Both the position numbers and the translations under genes were made by a program. Below are positions 25,936 through 38,810 of a DNA stretch of 64,000 bases, piece after piece. This DNA is from Blastobasis lacticolella. Lineage: Eukaryota > Arthropoda > Insecta > Lepidoptera > Blastobasidae. The number at the start of each line of letters is the position of its first letter. The stretch's first letter is position 1. The stretch lies in assembly GCA_905147135.1 (NCBI GenBank), contig LR990046.1:11128501-11192500 (forward strand), written 5' to 3'. The notes under the pieces were generated by a model, which saw nothing but the letters and a program-made list of their open reading frames with translations, was not told the DNA's origin and ran no database searches.

Positions 25936-26724
25936 AAAATTATAATAAACGACTGTCATGCATGATGTACATGATAAAGGCAGTGTCATGTGACTGAATA
26001 TTAGATTATTCGCCCGTCCTCAAAAGGTAAAATATTTGAACTAACTTTGGATTGAAACAGTGGTCAGTAAAATCAAGTCATTTGTCGTGAAACAAACGTT
26101 CAAATATCTTCCCAAATAATTACAGAATATTAGTACGCTACGAACTGCTACGCATGGCGTAGCACCTCTACGCTGTAAGTTTTACGTGTAGTTTTGGCCT
26201 CTGTAACACGTGTACACGTGTAATATTGGCTTCAAATTGGACTCGGGTTATGCCCTGCAACTAAAAATTTAATGAATGAATAAATAACGACTCAGCAAAC
26301 ATCACGATAAATACATTGTGAGCAGGTTTATTGACAAGTATGTTTAATGCGGTCTATTTGCAAAGGGGGTGATTTCTTTATACTGCGTTATTTGTAAAAT
26401 ATACAGAGTCATCAAAAAAGTCCGTAGGCAGAGGTATTTTGAATTATATAAATGTTTCGAAATAAAAGTTTGAAAATGAATGCAAATAAATCGAAAATAA
26501 TTAATTCACGCTATCAACAACCAAATATTTCTTTCAACGAATTGTTGCCAAAACTGGTTTCATTTAATAAGATAACATTTGGCGAGACTTTAATGCAGAT
26601 TTTAAATCAAATACATCGTAATATTTTTCGTTTTTGTATTGGCGTAATTAATTATGGATTTGTCAAATAATTTGATTGCGTTGTATTTAAAAAAAATATA
26701 ATCAATAGTTAGAGATCTCTTTAG

Positions 26725-26825
26725 AGATGGTCAACACATTGGTGACGCTCCTGTTGTTTCTGATGTCCATAGGTGACCACTTTTAATCAGGTGCCCGCTT
26801 GCCTGTTTCGTTGTATGGGATAGGT
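26725..26825. repeat. Dispersed repeat fragment
   Basis: gtccataggtgaccactttt, aatcaggtgcccgcttgcct and gtttcg match the reverse of the repeat at 23485. Confidence 0.55.
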
Positions 26826-29646
26826 ATCAAAATATTTTATTACCTATCCAATACAACTAAACACAGCGCGTGAAATCGTTACGAACGCAGAGTAAATAAA
26901 CATATCCAGCAGGGAATGAATGAAATGTTATTTGTTCCCACGATATTTTGATATTGATTGAACGTACAAACAAATCGCGAATGCTTTTTGGATCAATCAA
27001 AATTAAAGAAAAAGTAAGTCCACATGTGGCCAGTATTAAAGATGAGCGAACGAAATTAATTAAACGATCACCCGAAGCCAGAGTCGACTGAATACAGAGA
27101 GAGAGAGCTGCGAGTATGTGCGTGAAATCGTTGAGTTGAAGGGTAGACTCGCATCTTTGATGTGTTGGTAATTAAAATTGTTCCAGGACCCTTATCAAGG
27201 TAATGCGATATAGTGGAGTGGCGTAGTGACGACGATCCCCCGTGCCTGATGAATATGACAGTGTTAACGCCCTAAGTTTTGCAATTACTGACTGTGTTAG
27301 CAGCTTCTTTACTCCGCGCTTTAGGGCATAACTTGGGTGATACGGATGCGATATAGTGGGTGGATTTTGAACTGTTTATAACGGATCGCTGTGAAACTAT
27401 ATCGGTTTTAAACAGTAAAATGTCGTATTGATACGAGACTGTTTTTGGTAATGGGTCTACTTTTTTTTTGTAACCTACAATGAAATAGTTATATTGCCAC
27501 CCACTGTTTAGTTTTGATAAGCATAGATTAATCCTCAGATACAACCTGGCTCCATGATACAGGCTTGCCCTAGTGTGAAGGCCATAATAAACTTTCCATA
27601 GATCTGTAAGATTGCTTGATGTACTAGAAACGTGTAACAACATAATATGTACTTAATTAGATTTTTTCAATAATCTTATTTGTATTTGTAATAGTGGGGA
27701 AAAAGTAACTTCTCGACGCCTTTCTACTTCTATATTTCTACAAGCTTTATCTACACAAATTTACAACTTTCATGCTTTGTATCGAATGGGTTCATACTCG
27801 AAGCTAAGAAGCCGGACTATAGTATGGAATAGGAATTCACATATTCTTTTCATAATCTCGAATCGAAAACTATACATGTAAAAGTTATTTTTCCTCTTGT
27901 GCTTTTGTGTGTGCACCGGTTTTATGAAGTATATGTTTTTTACGAATTTACGAATGAATGTGTTTGCGGCCATCCCAACAGGAGTAGAAAATTGCGCTAA
28001 TCTCGTCTGTAGCCGCGCAAAGCCCTGTCGGCGATCACATAACAAATTATAATCAAGCGCAAGCCACAGTCCCAGCGCGCAAAGTCGTCGGATTAACCTT
28101 TACGCGATGGACACAATGCCTTTTACATCCAATCTCCATTTTATCACACAGTTTCTTTAGATCACTACTTTTTGTGTAGTGACAGTAGTACAATCGATTT
28201 TGATAATTAAGATATGGTAATATGCTTAGGTAGCTTTCTAATAATGTTATTAATTTTTTTTATAGTTTGCTTTTAATAACTATTGGGCTACATTCATATA
28301 TAGTTACGTCCCAGAATCCTATACCTACAATTGTTTCTGAAATATCTGTAATGGACAGACACGGCTTTTTACAGTGGTTTAATATTATAAATAGCTACAT
28401 CATTAATTGATTATACAGTTAAACCCGAGAGCCGGAGCCGGGGCGGGACGCTAGCGCATTATAATTAACATAGGTACAAGTTTATATAAGACTCTGTTCA
28501 GTTTTTTTAGTTTAGAGAAGATTGTTAAAATTTAATAGGTACCACATCAAAAGGTTGGTTAATAAGTTATGTTTTATGATAACATATTTGATTAAAGGTA
28601 GCGTGCGAAAAGTCATAAACTGAATTAGTTTTGCTTTGCGTTACATTACATGCACGAAATTTTAAACAATAGGTACGTGCTATTAAAGCAGTTTATTATT
28701 TTTTTCATTAGTCAGACACGACACATGAAGAATTATAAGTAGGTAGCTAAATTCTACATTTACCGAGGGCCTGCAAGAAAGTTTGTTTTATTGTGCGGTT
28801 CGCCTGTTTTACCGCAGTTTTGCTCGGATAGTATAACTTTTCCCATCTGAATAATTTTATTACAATGTTGTTAGGCAATGTAAGTAATATTTAGATACCG
28901 TAAAACTTTGTAGGAAAGGTTTGTCATGCCCAATTTTTAGTTTCAGACATTGATTATTATTATAACCTACAAAAGTTTACTCACAGTTGATCGTAAAGTG
29001 GCCGCAGTGAACTTCAATCTTCATTCCCTATCACATAACCGACACTTGCACTGTTGCGGCCCGTTGTACTACTACTTGTAATTTTTTATAAACCACAGCG
29101 AAGTGTTTTAATTGCTTACAAAGTTTTTCCATGTACATTGTACATGGTCCCTAAACGTAATGGCCGGAGATGTACGCAATAACATGCATACTTCCACATT
29201 TTGCATGTTTATCAGCCATTTAAACGTTATAGGAGGCAAGCCTATCGCCGTATTTTTATGACTGAATCAATACATTTTTAAACATAAATATTATGTCATT
29301 TATACTTTTCAATTACCCCTCTTAACATAACACAACAGTCGAAGAGCAGAAAGGCAATTTAATATAAAATATGCGTACTCCATCTGTATAAACATTCGTT
29401 ACAATAGAAGCTCACGTGCGCTTGTTCGTGTGCGGCGACGCGACCTCGGAGGGATGCCTGCGCGGCTTTCAATGGCACCAATGGGAACATTGGTGCCGAC
29501 ATAATGTTGGAATGATGGCACAGATGTATGGATACGTGTATCGTACTGATGAGAAGTTGGAATTATTGTTTGATTCGCGACTACGATTCAAGGTCGGAAT
29601 AAGTAGGTACACCAAATATTGTGTTCCAGAATACACATTACTATGC
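26826..29646. other. Non-coding stretch
   Basis: The longest frame (27272-27643, minus) has no family likeness and matches the local base composition. An agagagagag tract lies at 27098. No RNA gene recognised. Confidence 0.5.
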
Positions 29647-29851
29647 AACAAACAAAGTCGCTTTCCTCCTTCTGTTTCTAGGTACTCGCAACTGATTTTA
29701 ATGGGGTTTTCAACAATAGATAGAGTGATTCAAGAGGAAAGTTTAAAAGCAAGAACAAAAGATAGGTAGGGGTAAAGTAAAGGGTAAAGGGTAAGGGTAA
29801 GGGTAAGGGGTAAAGTAGATGTATGCGAACGAAGTCGCGGCGGTCCACTAG
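29647..29851 (-). repeat. Dispersed repeat B copy with internal gggtaa expansion
   Basis: Reverse of family B: acaaagtcgctttcc, ttttaatggggttttcaaca, atagatagagtgattcaaga, ggaaagtttaaaagcaagaa, then gcgaacgaagtcgcggcgg and tccactag. Between them, 29768-29816 is an expanded run of gggtaa/gggtaaa units absent from other copies. Confidence 0.8.
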
Positions 29852-31264
29852 TTTAGTAATATACGTTACGAAGTGCCAATCGGCTCCCGAGAGTGTTAAA
29901 CCAGCCTCAGGGTTATCAGCGGAAACCCTTGGTCAACCTCGCTTTGCCAAAATTAGTAGGAGGCGTCCTAACGAGTGGAGAGCTCGTTGGGGCGCTGGAA
30001 TTCGATGAGCCCCAAAGTACTAAAATGTCACTCATCCTGTTCCATGACCCTGCGTGCTTTTCTATTGCGGTTTCGCAAGCATGCTGTCACTGTTTTTTTC
30101 TAATAAAATCAAATATCGACGTTTACCAGAGATATATTTATTAATTTAAAATCGTTACTATAAAGAAATTGTTTTTGACTCAGACGAAAAAGTATTTCGC
30201 CAAGTAGCTTCGAGACTTCTCTCCTCAAACACAGATGTCAGAGGGCAACAAATTAAGAATGTTTCGGTTCTGTGAATCTGTATTCTACAATCCTGAATAT
30301 TGGATTGTTTGACCCACTTACAATTATACCAGAATTGTTTAATTTTATTCCTCAACTTTTTCCTTTGTAGTCCATAATTATGTATCATAGTGAGCAGTTT
30401 ACCTTATTATCTTTAACTCTGAAAATACCATTTTTTTTTCAATATTCTGTCTGTACTGGGAAGACATATTCACTTTCCTCCTGAATTTCCGACGGGATCG
30501 GATTGAATAAGGTGTGGGAAAATATGTAAGAAATATAGTATGTATATTATAGATCACAATAACTCTCTTTGTCAAATCATAGCAAGAAGATGGCTTTTCG
30601 ATGAAAATAATTATGCTGATACTAAAATACAGTATAATATCGAAGTTTAAAACATTATGTTATTATATTTTTAATAATAGAACATATCAGGCACTTCACC
30701 GTCACTTCACCTTGTAGGAAGTGACGATGTCGCTGACGGTACAGAATATTTACTCTAGCCTTGAAGGCGTTCAGTAATGATAAGGGCACACACTCTCAGG
30801 CTACCTGTTCCATTCCTTAGCTGTTCGCATTATTTATAATCCGATCAATTACTATTCATATGCCTATTAAACTGTAATATGAGAGTATTATTGCTAGTGG
30901 CTGTTTGTGTTCGTCGCAAATCACGTCGTCCCCGATACAAAGCGTCACGCTCTCGGACGCTGGGCACGTAGCCGAAGGCCCTAGCCGCTGTCTCACGCAA
31001 ATCATGACCCTAACTGTAACCGAATTACCCTCTCAATAGCACAATATTGGAACTGATTGTGTAATTCTAACGAGGTTACCCGACGATAGTTACACGTTCC
31101 GCGATTTGAGGCTACGAAACGTTTACTTGGCTTTGTGTGTGGTTGTGGACAAGGTTGTAGCAAAATGAGGGTATGAAGAAATGTTCCTGCTTTTCAGTTT
31201 CTTCCTTGCACTATCCCACGTTATGTGGGGTCGGCGCCCTTTTCAATGTTGTCTGTTTTTACAC
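29852..31264. other. Non-coding stretch
   Basis: No gene. A LINE 3' fragment at 30740-30830 shares ctagccttgaaggcgt and cacactctcaggc...tgttccattcc with the element at 11520. Confidence 0.5.
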
Positions 31265-31390
31265 TATTCAGTGACAAACAAGCAGACAGCCCACCTAATG
31301 GTAACTGTCGTCCATAACATCTACAATTCATTTAGATTACAGGTAACAAAAATGCTGAACCGCAGGTGCGTTGTCACTAAGGACTAAGAT
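31265..31390. repeat. Dispersed repeat fragment
   Basis: caagcagacagcccacctaa, tggtaactgtcgtccataac and aaatgctgaaccgcaggtgc are the reverse of a segment at 51295-51420 (gcacctgcggttctgcattt, ggtgggctgtctgctc). Confidence 0.65.
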
Positions 31391-31889
31391 GAAATGCTTC
31401 ATGCCTGTAATTTCGCGGGCTACCTTATCCTTCAAACTGGAACACGACAATGCAAGCATTGTTGCTTGACAGCAAAAATAGATAAAGCGGTGGTCTTAAC
31501 TGCCGTGGTCCTGATAAAGTATTTTAATACCGTATACAACATGATTCAATTTAGCTTAGAGGGTAAAATCGTCCAATTCAATCGAACAACACTTATTACT
31601 CACAACAACGTAGTAGCTATGAGAAAAGTTATATCCATTGAACTTAAGGACGAAGAGCCTATTTGTAGGAGCACTTTTCAAGACATTTACATACAATTTA
31701 AGTTCGCGTAAGCATGTACCTACTCGTAGCTTATAACGAGTTCTAACGTTTATTTTGTCGTAACGTACGCGTAGTACCTAATGATTACGCGTTGTTTACA
31801 TCTCAAACAATATGCCTGTAGATAATCTAAATACTTAGTAGTAGGAAGGTATATCTTTCTTGGATACAGGATTCGTCTATATAATAAAT

Positions 31890-32085
31890 AATCATTTTGG
31901 CTTTAATTTTAATGTTCCGGTTGTGCTCTCACGCACGAAGGCCTTAGGTCCGCTCTGACCACTATGAAGAATTTGACAGATCGGGTAAAGCGACTACCAT
32001 CTGAACTCCGTGACCCTGTTAACAGGACAACCTGACCAGATTGGATCATGATTATACATTCAGTCGCCTGAATATCTATATAATG
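31890..32085 (+). repeat. Dispersed repeat A copy (first of a pair)
   Basis: Reads tgttccggttgtgctctcac, ggtccgctctgaccactatg, gtgaccctgttaacaggaca, acattcagtcgcctgaatat. Directly followed by a second, shortened copy in the same orientation. Confidence 0.8.
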
Positions 32086-32089
32086 GTAG

Positions 32090-32243
32090 ATAATGTTTGC
32101 GTTAATGTCCCGGTTGTGCTCTCGATCCAGGATTTGGCAGATCAGGTGGCGCGAATGCCATCTGACCTTCATGACCAGATTGGCTTATGGATACATATTC
32201 AGCCTAAATGTGCAAGTTTCGTCGCGATTTTTCCCTCACCTTA
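32090..32243 (+). repeat. Dispersed repeat A copy (second of a pair, internally deleted)
   Basis: Starts gtttgcgttaatgtcccggt and shares ggttgtgctctcg, then jumps to ccaggatttggcagatcagg, ccatctgaccttcatgacca and gcaagtttcgtcgcgatttt. The middle CpG-rich block and the gttaac palindrome are missing. Confidence 0.75.
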
Positions 32244-32289
32244 AGAGCATGGGTTAGTGTGCAACTAATGTATATAATTCAGAAAAGAG

Positions 32290-32390
32290 TCATTGGTACA
32301 TGGCGGGACTGGGGTTCGATCCCGGTACCTTGGGGTATGAATCGGACTCCTTAACCATTAGGCCATCGAAGCCATAAACGCTGATACTGA
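32290..32390 (-). mobile_element. tRNA-like SINE head
   Basis: On the minus strand: ggcttcgatggcctaatggt (box A-like tggcctaatgg) and ggtaccgggatcgaacccca (box B-like). The arms pair poorly and no clean acceptor stem is visible, so this is called a SINE head or tRNA relic. Confidence 0.5.
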
Positions 32391-32460
32391 AATAAGTCTA
32401 TTTAATAATTACCAGCGTTATTTATATATATGTCACTACCATTATTATTATCTTTGACTT

Positions 32461-32528
32461 TAAGCCCGGCTTGCATCAAATTATTTACCACGTTTAAGAA
32501 TTACATCTAACATTTTTTTGTATTAAAA
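32461..32528. mobile_element. Palindromic MITE C, partial
   Basis: taagcccggcttgcatcaaa followed by cgtttaagaattacatctaa and tttttttgtatt; the right arm is missing. Confidence 0.5.
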
Positions 32529-32682
32529 TTTTCACTCACTTTGTTTAATCGGACAAATCGGACTTAAATTACGATTTTACAATGTTATGGTTGTGGTGGT
32601 AAGTTAAAGGTCATTTTATCTTAACAAAATAATTTGCAGTTGGTATAATAATAAATCACGTTTAGTTGGAACAGTTGTATTA

Positions 32683-32900
32683 TAAATAAATAAATCCATT
32701 AATGCTTGGACAATTAATACAGCGCCAGCCCAAAAGTAAGCAAATCTTGTGTATGCCCCCTAGACATTTGATAAACTACTTATATACTTTTAAATATATT
32801 CTTATAATTTATAAAATACCCAGACCCGTAACAGAAATTATAATTCTTCATTTCTGCCTGGCCGGGAATCGAACCCCGGACCTCTGCGTGGCTGTATAGC
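32683..32900 (-). mobile_element. tRNA-derived SINE, interrupted by a MITE
   Basis: Same family as 24767: aataaataaatccattaatg, cttggacaattaatacagcg, a cccagacccgtaacagaaat block, gccgggaatcgaaccccgga and cctctgcgtggctg. The head then breaks off where the hairpin element at 32904 begins. Confidence 0.7.
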
Positions 32901-32903
32901 ACA

Positions 32904-33080
32904 TACAGGGTGTTACATAATATATGTATGAAGCCGTGAACTGGATGGAGTGCTAAACGTATTAAAACGATAGGTACAATTATTTCTGTCGTACGTGGAA
33001 TAATTGTACCTATCGTTTTAATACATTAAGCACCCCATCCAGTACACGGTTTCATACACATATTATGTAACACCCTGTAT
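32904..33080. mobile_element. Hairpin MITE with long inverted repeats
   Basis: About 80 bp arms in inverted orientation around a short centre: tacagggtgttacataatat ... cgataggtacaattatt on the left, and aataattgtacctatcg ... attatgtaacaccctgta on the right. Only scattered mismatches. Ends of cagggtg/caccctg flanked by ta fit a Tc1/mariner-like TA insertion, but this is an inference. It lies inside a SINE. Confidence 0.85.
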
Positions 33081-33845
33081 ATTCAGATACAGTTACTTAT
33101 ATGTCGTTTGGTATGTAAAATAGACATCTTCATTGTACGTGGGCAGCTTTCATGTACGATATTGGCGTAATCAGCTGCAATTGCCAACCGATTGCGGATA
33201 CACAAGTACATGACATGTATATTGGGCCCTCCCAGCCGATCAATTAATTATTGGTGAAGAGCCTCGAAGAGATCATTGAGGCGTATATTGAGCCCGCAAT
33301 CAAGCGCCATCACACACACGTGTACCTATACCTGACGGACGATTGTATGACGCATACGTTGTGACGTCACAGTATACGTAATAACTTAAGAGTCATTCAC
33401 ACATGGACAACCTTGTTATTTTCTGGATTTACATTTCATATTGCCGGAGCCTGGAGGCCTATTCTCGCGCTGTAACTTCTCGAATTAGACATTTTTTCTA
33501 GCCACAAGTCTCTATTAAAAATTTACTGAAATCGCTATTGCAGGAAAAAACTAAATTCATAAGGAGATTTCATTTAGGACTTCCAAGAATCAGAAATTGG
33601 ATGGCGTCTTTTTCAGAATTTTTAACACTGCCATCCTGACAAGCTAGCAGATTATGGCAAAGTGGATCCTCCAGTTATGGAGGAGGACGGACTCCATAAT
33701 CATTACTATTATAAGTTTTAATATGAAAAGCCTTTTTGTTTACCGAGAAGGCTGTACTGTAATGTTAATGCGTAAGTTTGATGAGATGGACGGATGGTAT
33801 ATTCTTTACGCAAAAATTAGAGTGAAGTGTAATCATTATAATAGC

Positions 33846-33960
33846 TGATTTTGAGTGGTTCAGTGGTCAACATACTGGTCTGCCACGCAAGAGATCCGGT
33901 TTCGATTCCCGGCCGGGCAGAAATTGATGTGATGAATTTTAATTTCTGTTACTGGTCAAG
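33846..33960 (+). mobile_element. tRNA-derived SINE head and body
   Basis: tggttcagtggtcaacatac (box A-like), gatccggtttcgattcccgg (box B-like), then aaattgatgtgatgaatttt and aatttctgttactgg, matching the family at 24767 in the opposite orientation. Confidence 0.65.
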
Positions 33961-33990
33961 TTTCAATGTATGTAGAGTATTTCTATAATA

Positions 33991-34087
33991 AAGGCAGCTT
34001 GCACCAAATTTTTAAACGCAAGCTTATACTTAAACAAAAAACTTCATACAAAAAAACGTTTAACGTCATTCGTAATAAAATTTTAAG
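33991..34087. mobile_element. Palindromic MITE C
   Basis: aaggcagcttgcaccaaatt, cttcatacaaaaaaacgttt and aacgtcattcgtaataaaat. The right arm is worn. Confidence 0.65.
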
Positions 34088-34875
34088 CACCCATAGTACA
34101 AATTATGCTTATTGCGCCTAGATTTAGGGGCGTGGAATTCAAGGCCCCATGGGCGTGTATTTTAATTTTCCTTCGACATCCATCTAATTTTCGGAGATTA
34201 AAAGCTGCCCGAGACATTTGGCAAGCACCCTCATTAATTGCAAAACATTCGAAATCTGTTCAATATCTATTTTCATAACACAAACAACCACCATATCTTA
34301 CAAACGTAGGTTCACACCGTCTTAATAATATAATAATATTAATAAGTATAGGTCTAGACTAGGTGGGAAACAATGCTGTAGAAATTCTTTGCTAAATAAT
34401 AAGAGGAAAACGGAAATAACATTCCTAGCACCTAAAAGGAGCAGGAATCCTGATGGTACTCACGGCACCTCGACGTATTCAGGTCGTCGAATTGGTTTAC
34501 GTCGCTCATTTCCCATTGCGCAGGGAACCGGTATGACACCCAATATTACGTTACAATGTGGAAATGCAACCGAGGTGCGATAATCGGTGAGTCTCACTGC
34601 TACGGGAAAGATGCATTCGATATCTCGTTATGCGGTAGCTTTTTTACCTCCGAGGAGAGTTGTCCCCGACAAGTTTGAGACATTCATATTTCACAACGGC
34701 GAGAATGTCATGGTGGACTAAAATTAATTACAAATATATAATACACTTTATTATATCTTAACTATTATAAAGAGAAAAGATTTGAATATTTGTTTGATTG
34801 AGCCTGTGTTTAAACAGTGCCGCAACAGCCTTAGAGTCCAATAGGATACTGTTTGAGGACAGTACTATTTCTAAA

Positions 34876-35073
34876 GGTGCGTCCAAATCTCGCGAACGCG
34901 TCCCAATGCGCAGTTGCAGCAACGACAGCCGGCAACGCAAGCGACCCGCGTGCTCGTATTCTATCGTTTCGTACGATGAAATGCATCGCGGCGCTCGCGG
35001 ACGGCGCGCAAGCCGTTGTTGTAACCACAGAGGACTATAAAATCGAACTGTGTTAGCGAGATTTAGACGCACC
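34876..35073. mobile_element. Short MITE with about 20 bp terminal inverted repeats
   Basis: Left end ggtgcgtccaaatctcgcga and right end (reversed) ggtgcgtctaaatctcgcta. The interior is CpG-rich with further inverted blocks (cagttgcagcaacgacagcc against gccgttgttgtaaccacag reversed). Open frames across it on both strands are by-products of this composition. Confidence 0.75.
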
Positions 35074-35455
35074 GATGATCCGAGTTTACTGGAATATAAT
35101 ACTGGATGTTAAGAGATGACTCAAGTTTTATCGTGCCAAGTCAGAGCCGAATCACGTCTGTAGATCGACCGTAGCAGGGCAATATAGGCAGGGCCAGGAC
35201 ATGGGCATAGCCCGTCCCATATGTTTTGTATGGGCAACTCAGTGGAGGCTGAGCAATGACAACTAGGTTGCCCCTCAGTAAATAGCATGAGCGTATCCAT
35301 ACAAAATATACCTTAGGGATATAAGTTGACCGAGCTACGGCCGAGAGTCGGCTCGGACCCGGCTCTGTGTAACGTGCGTCATCCTGTCAGATCTGTATTT
35401 TTACGATCTCAATTGCAGACATGCAGTGCCTAAGGAAGCACCCTAATATTAAATA

Positions 35456-35652
35456 CTAGTGGACCCGGCGCGACTTCGTTCACGTACACCTACCCACCCT
35501 CTACCCATTTTTCTTGCTTATAAACCTTCCTCTTGAATCACTCTATCTATTAAAAAAAACCGCATCAAAATCCGTTGCGTAGTTTCAAAGATTTAAGCAT
35601 ACAAAGGGACATAGGGACAGAGAAAGCGACTTTGTTTTATACTATGTAGTGA
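35456..35652 (+). repeat. Dispersed repeat B copy
   Basis: ctagtggacccggcgcgact, tataaaccttcctcttgaat, cgcatcaaaatccgttgcgt, tacaaagggacatagggaca, gactttgttttatactatgt. Confidence 0.85.
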
Positions 35653-36089
35653 TTTACCACATTTCCAATAAAAATTTCGGCATCTGTCGTTATTCAGATG
35701 TAAAAAAACAATTTAGTAATTTGTGGAACGTCGTCTCGTTTCGAGATAAAAATAGATTTCAATTTAGATTAAAGTCCGTTTAAGGAAAAGTACTAAATGG
35801 TTTTGTTTGTCGTATTTACCTGTTATTTTTTGTTCCTTGGCGTTGCATCTCATTTTCCTGGCTTAATTTTTATTATTGTAAAGGAGCTGCTCATTAGAAA
35901 TCTGACACAGACTGTTTTTTCTTTTGCAGATTTGTTCCAGCTTACTTCAGTCAAATAAAACCACAGCGAAGATGGTAAGCTTAGTTGCAAGTAGCTTTTA
36001 CTCGCCAATTCGATGTGCTTGCCTATTGTCCGAGACTCATAATGATCTTCTTACAAAAATGTTATTCATACAAAATTAATGCAACTAAT

Positions 36090-36340
36090 AAAAATCATCA
36101 TCTTGGCGTTAATATTCCGGTTGTGCTCTCGCGCACGTGAGACTGGGGTCCGCCTTGACCATGATCCAGAAATTGGCAGATAAAAATAATTACAGGAGAG
36201 AGTCTGCCACTTGACCTCCGTGACCCTGCTACTTAGGGAACCTGACCAGAATGGATCGTAGTTACACACACATACAGCCGCCAGAATATGCAAGTTTCAT
36301 CACGATGTTTAGTTTTCCTTCACCTTACGGTACGGTAATA
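36090..36340 (+). repeat. Dispersed repeat A copy
   Basis: Near full length: aatcatcatcttggcgttaa, ttgtgctctcgcgcacgtga, ggggtccgccttgaccatga, ttgacctccgtgaccctgct, gaatatgcaagtttcatcac and the ttttccttcacctta end. Confidence 0.8.
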
Positions 36341-37847
36341 ATAGTTTAATATTCGCGTAAATATAAAGTTATACAGAATAATAATTTTTATTGCAAAAAA
36401 GCAAATCCTTAAAACTTTGATTTTTTTGTTAGATATCGTTAAAAGAAATGCAGTTATAAGTTTTCTACAAGAGAAGTCGTCGATCTAGTCGAGAAGGGCG
36501 TCGAGCGTTGGAAAAATCCCGATGTCCTATAAAGATCCACGCTCAAAACTTTCGCCTCTGGATATCTGACGATGACACTTGTTGATTTCGAACGCAGTCT
36601 GCAGCCGATGATTGCGAGCTGTTTTAAAATTCAATGCTTTTTAAATATGCACAGAAACAGAACTCTCAAATTTTACCTCCTTGCTTAATAAATATTGAGC
36701 TTGTATTCCGACTATAGTGACGTTGGACAAGTAGTAATATAAAACGCTCCGCGCAAACTTTTTAGATGAAGGGATACACTCTTTATTGCATTAAATTACA
36801 AGGCAACCCTTGTCTAGAAAGAGAATAACATAAACATGAGTCAGACGAGCAACAAAAATGGCATTTATCATCTACGTAAATACTATACTAAGCTAAAAAT
36901 TATGCACATACATTCTAATAGCTACAATATAATACATATTATAGCTAATAGTTTAATGGTTTACACAAATAAATATAAATGCAATAAAAATTTTCATTTT
37001 GACATCTGGTAGTCCTCAATAACATGAGATTTCATTTCTTTTCACCAAGCTCAGCCGTGAATAATTGGAAGCGGAACCAAATAGTCTTGTCAGAGGGTTG
37101 CCAACAACCCGGACTTCCGCATGATGCCAGATCGCTAAGCATTCAGACTGAGTACTTTACCATTTCATGTTATCGGTTGGTCTTTGTTTTCAAATTATGA
37201 CTTAAAGACCCTTTATGTCTGGCTAGCTAGGGAGCCCGTCTTTCACCGTTCGTCATGCGTTGGTGTTATTGTTTAAACAAGGGTTAAAGGATATATTATT
37301 ATTATAATGTACCGTCACACGGTGCAAGTCGGCTCACGAGACTATTCAACCAATCTCAGGGTTCCTCATCACGGGTGGGTTGGGTGACCGTATGTTTGTT
37401 GTATATATTTTATTCACATTTATCGCTGGTTCTCGACGTTTAGCAAGCTACCTGTCAATGGTGCTGTAATCTGTTGTTTCCAACACGATTAATACTATTT
37501 TAGTTTCGCCTATTCACATACACCGTAAAGAGCGTAAAGAGATGTTTTGTTGTGCTATATGACTAGTATAACGTAATAATGGGAAAATAAGTAAAGGAAT
37601 GCGACGTGTAAATCCGAGCTCTCTATGTTCCACTCAATGTCAGGATGTCGCATCCAATGTCAACACTTGTTGCTTGTGTGCTGGGATTTGCGCCATGAGT
37701 AGGAGGTCGTAATCAAGATTTCTCCCTGATTGCGGCGAAAAAAGGAGAGGTTATGTATTTGTCTTGAATGTTTATTTGTTCGTAACCACTAAACGGCTGA
37801 ACCAATTTTGTCAATCTATACGTCGTTATATTTAATTTAAAAGTCTG
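36341..37847. other. Non-coding stretch
   Basis: No supported gene or RNA and no further repeat recognised. Confidence 0.5.
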
Positions 37848-37849
37848 CT

Positions 37850-37970
37850 TTCTGGTGTCCTATTTTTGAAACGCTCACTATTGAATTTTTCATGCTGAAA
37901 ATAAAAATTGAAGACCGTTCGAATCGAGGCGAACGATTCTAAAATAGAGCCCTAGGGGCTGTATAATGGA
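37850..37970. mobile_element. Small inverted-repeat element (MITE H)
   Basis: Left cctatttttgaaacgctcac pairs with right gcgaacgattctaaaatagagccc (reversed: gggctctattttagaatcgt). A relative lies at 58203-58356. Confidence 0.5.
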
Positions 37971-38629
37971 ACTAATGTATTAATTCCAGCTCTTTATGAA
38001 AACATTGATTTTAATTACTAGGGTAGACAAAACATTGTTTTAATAATTATAAAAAAAAAAAACTTCGCTTCAAGTGTTCTCTCGCGCACGAGTATTATTG
38101 ACGAAACCCGGTTTTTGACTAGCTTCAAGAACGTTAACAAGGAACATATTTACCATATCACACTATGAAGAAATAAGAAAATCTTTGTAACTAAATACGG
38201 ATAAAAATAAATAAAGACAGTAAATTTTCCTTTAGTCCTATTGTGGCTCTATTGTAGTTAGAAGTGCCACCGATACTTATAGAGTGAATTTAGTGGCGGA
38301 CGCACTCGGGCCTGGCTGACTGGTCCATTTATTGCGTAGCCTTATCAGCGAGGGCAGATTTATGAGGACATGAGGGCTATTCATAGAATTAGTTAGTCCC
38401 CATTGTTTTAGAAGTAATATTGATGCTTTACCGATTCTAGCCGTAGGATTTCTTTTTAATAGCTTTTGTACATCTATATGCAAAAGAGCTAAGATTAACT
38501 AAGCGAACAGCTTTGCACTGATTTAAAATGTATACTCTAAACTACCCCCGCGAATAACTGTACGCAATCGCCCGATATTTTCAACTCTTGTAGTTACCTA
38601 ATATCAGACATCGTGTAATTATGCTTCCC

Positions 38630-38810
38630 GCTATCTGTCCCTATGTATTTATGTATGCTTACATATTTTAAACTACGCAACGGATTTTAATGCGGCTTTC
38701 AATAACAGACAGAGTGATTCAAAAGGAAGGTTTATAAGCAAGAAAAAATAGGGAAAGTACAGGTAAAGTAGTTGTACGCGAACCAAGTCGCGCCGGATCT
38801 ACAAGTATTT
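38630..38810 (-). repeat. Dispersed repeat B copy
   Basis: Reverse orientation: ctatctgtccctatgtattt, actacgcaacggattttaat, gcggctttcaataacagaca, gtgattcaaaaggaaggttt, gcgaaccaagtcgcgccgga. Confidence 0.8.

Noticed and set aside
27272..27643. 123-codon minus-strand frame
   Set aside because: No recognisable domain, no splice context, and codon composition equal to the surrounding DNA.
29768..29816. Telomere-like gggtaa run
   Set aside because: Lepidopteran telomeres use TTAGG; the run is short, irregular and lies inside a dispersed repeat.
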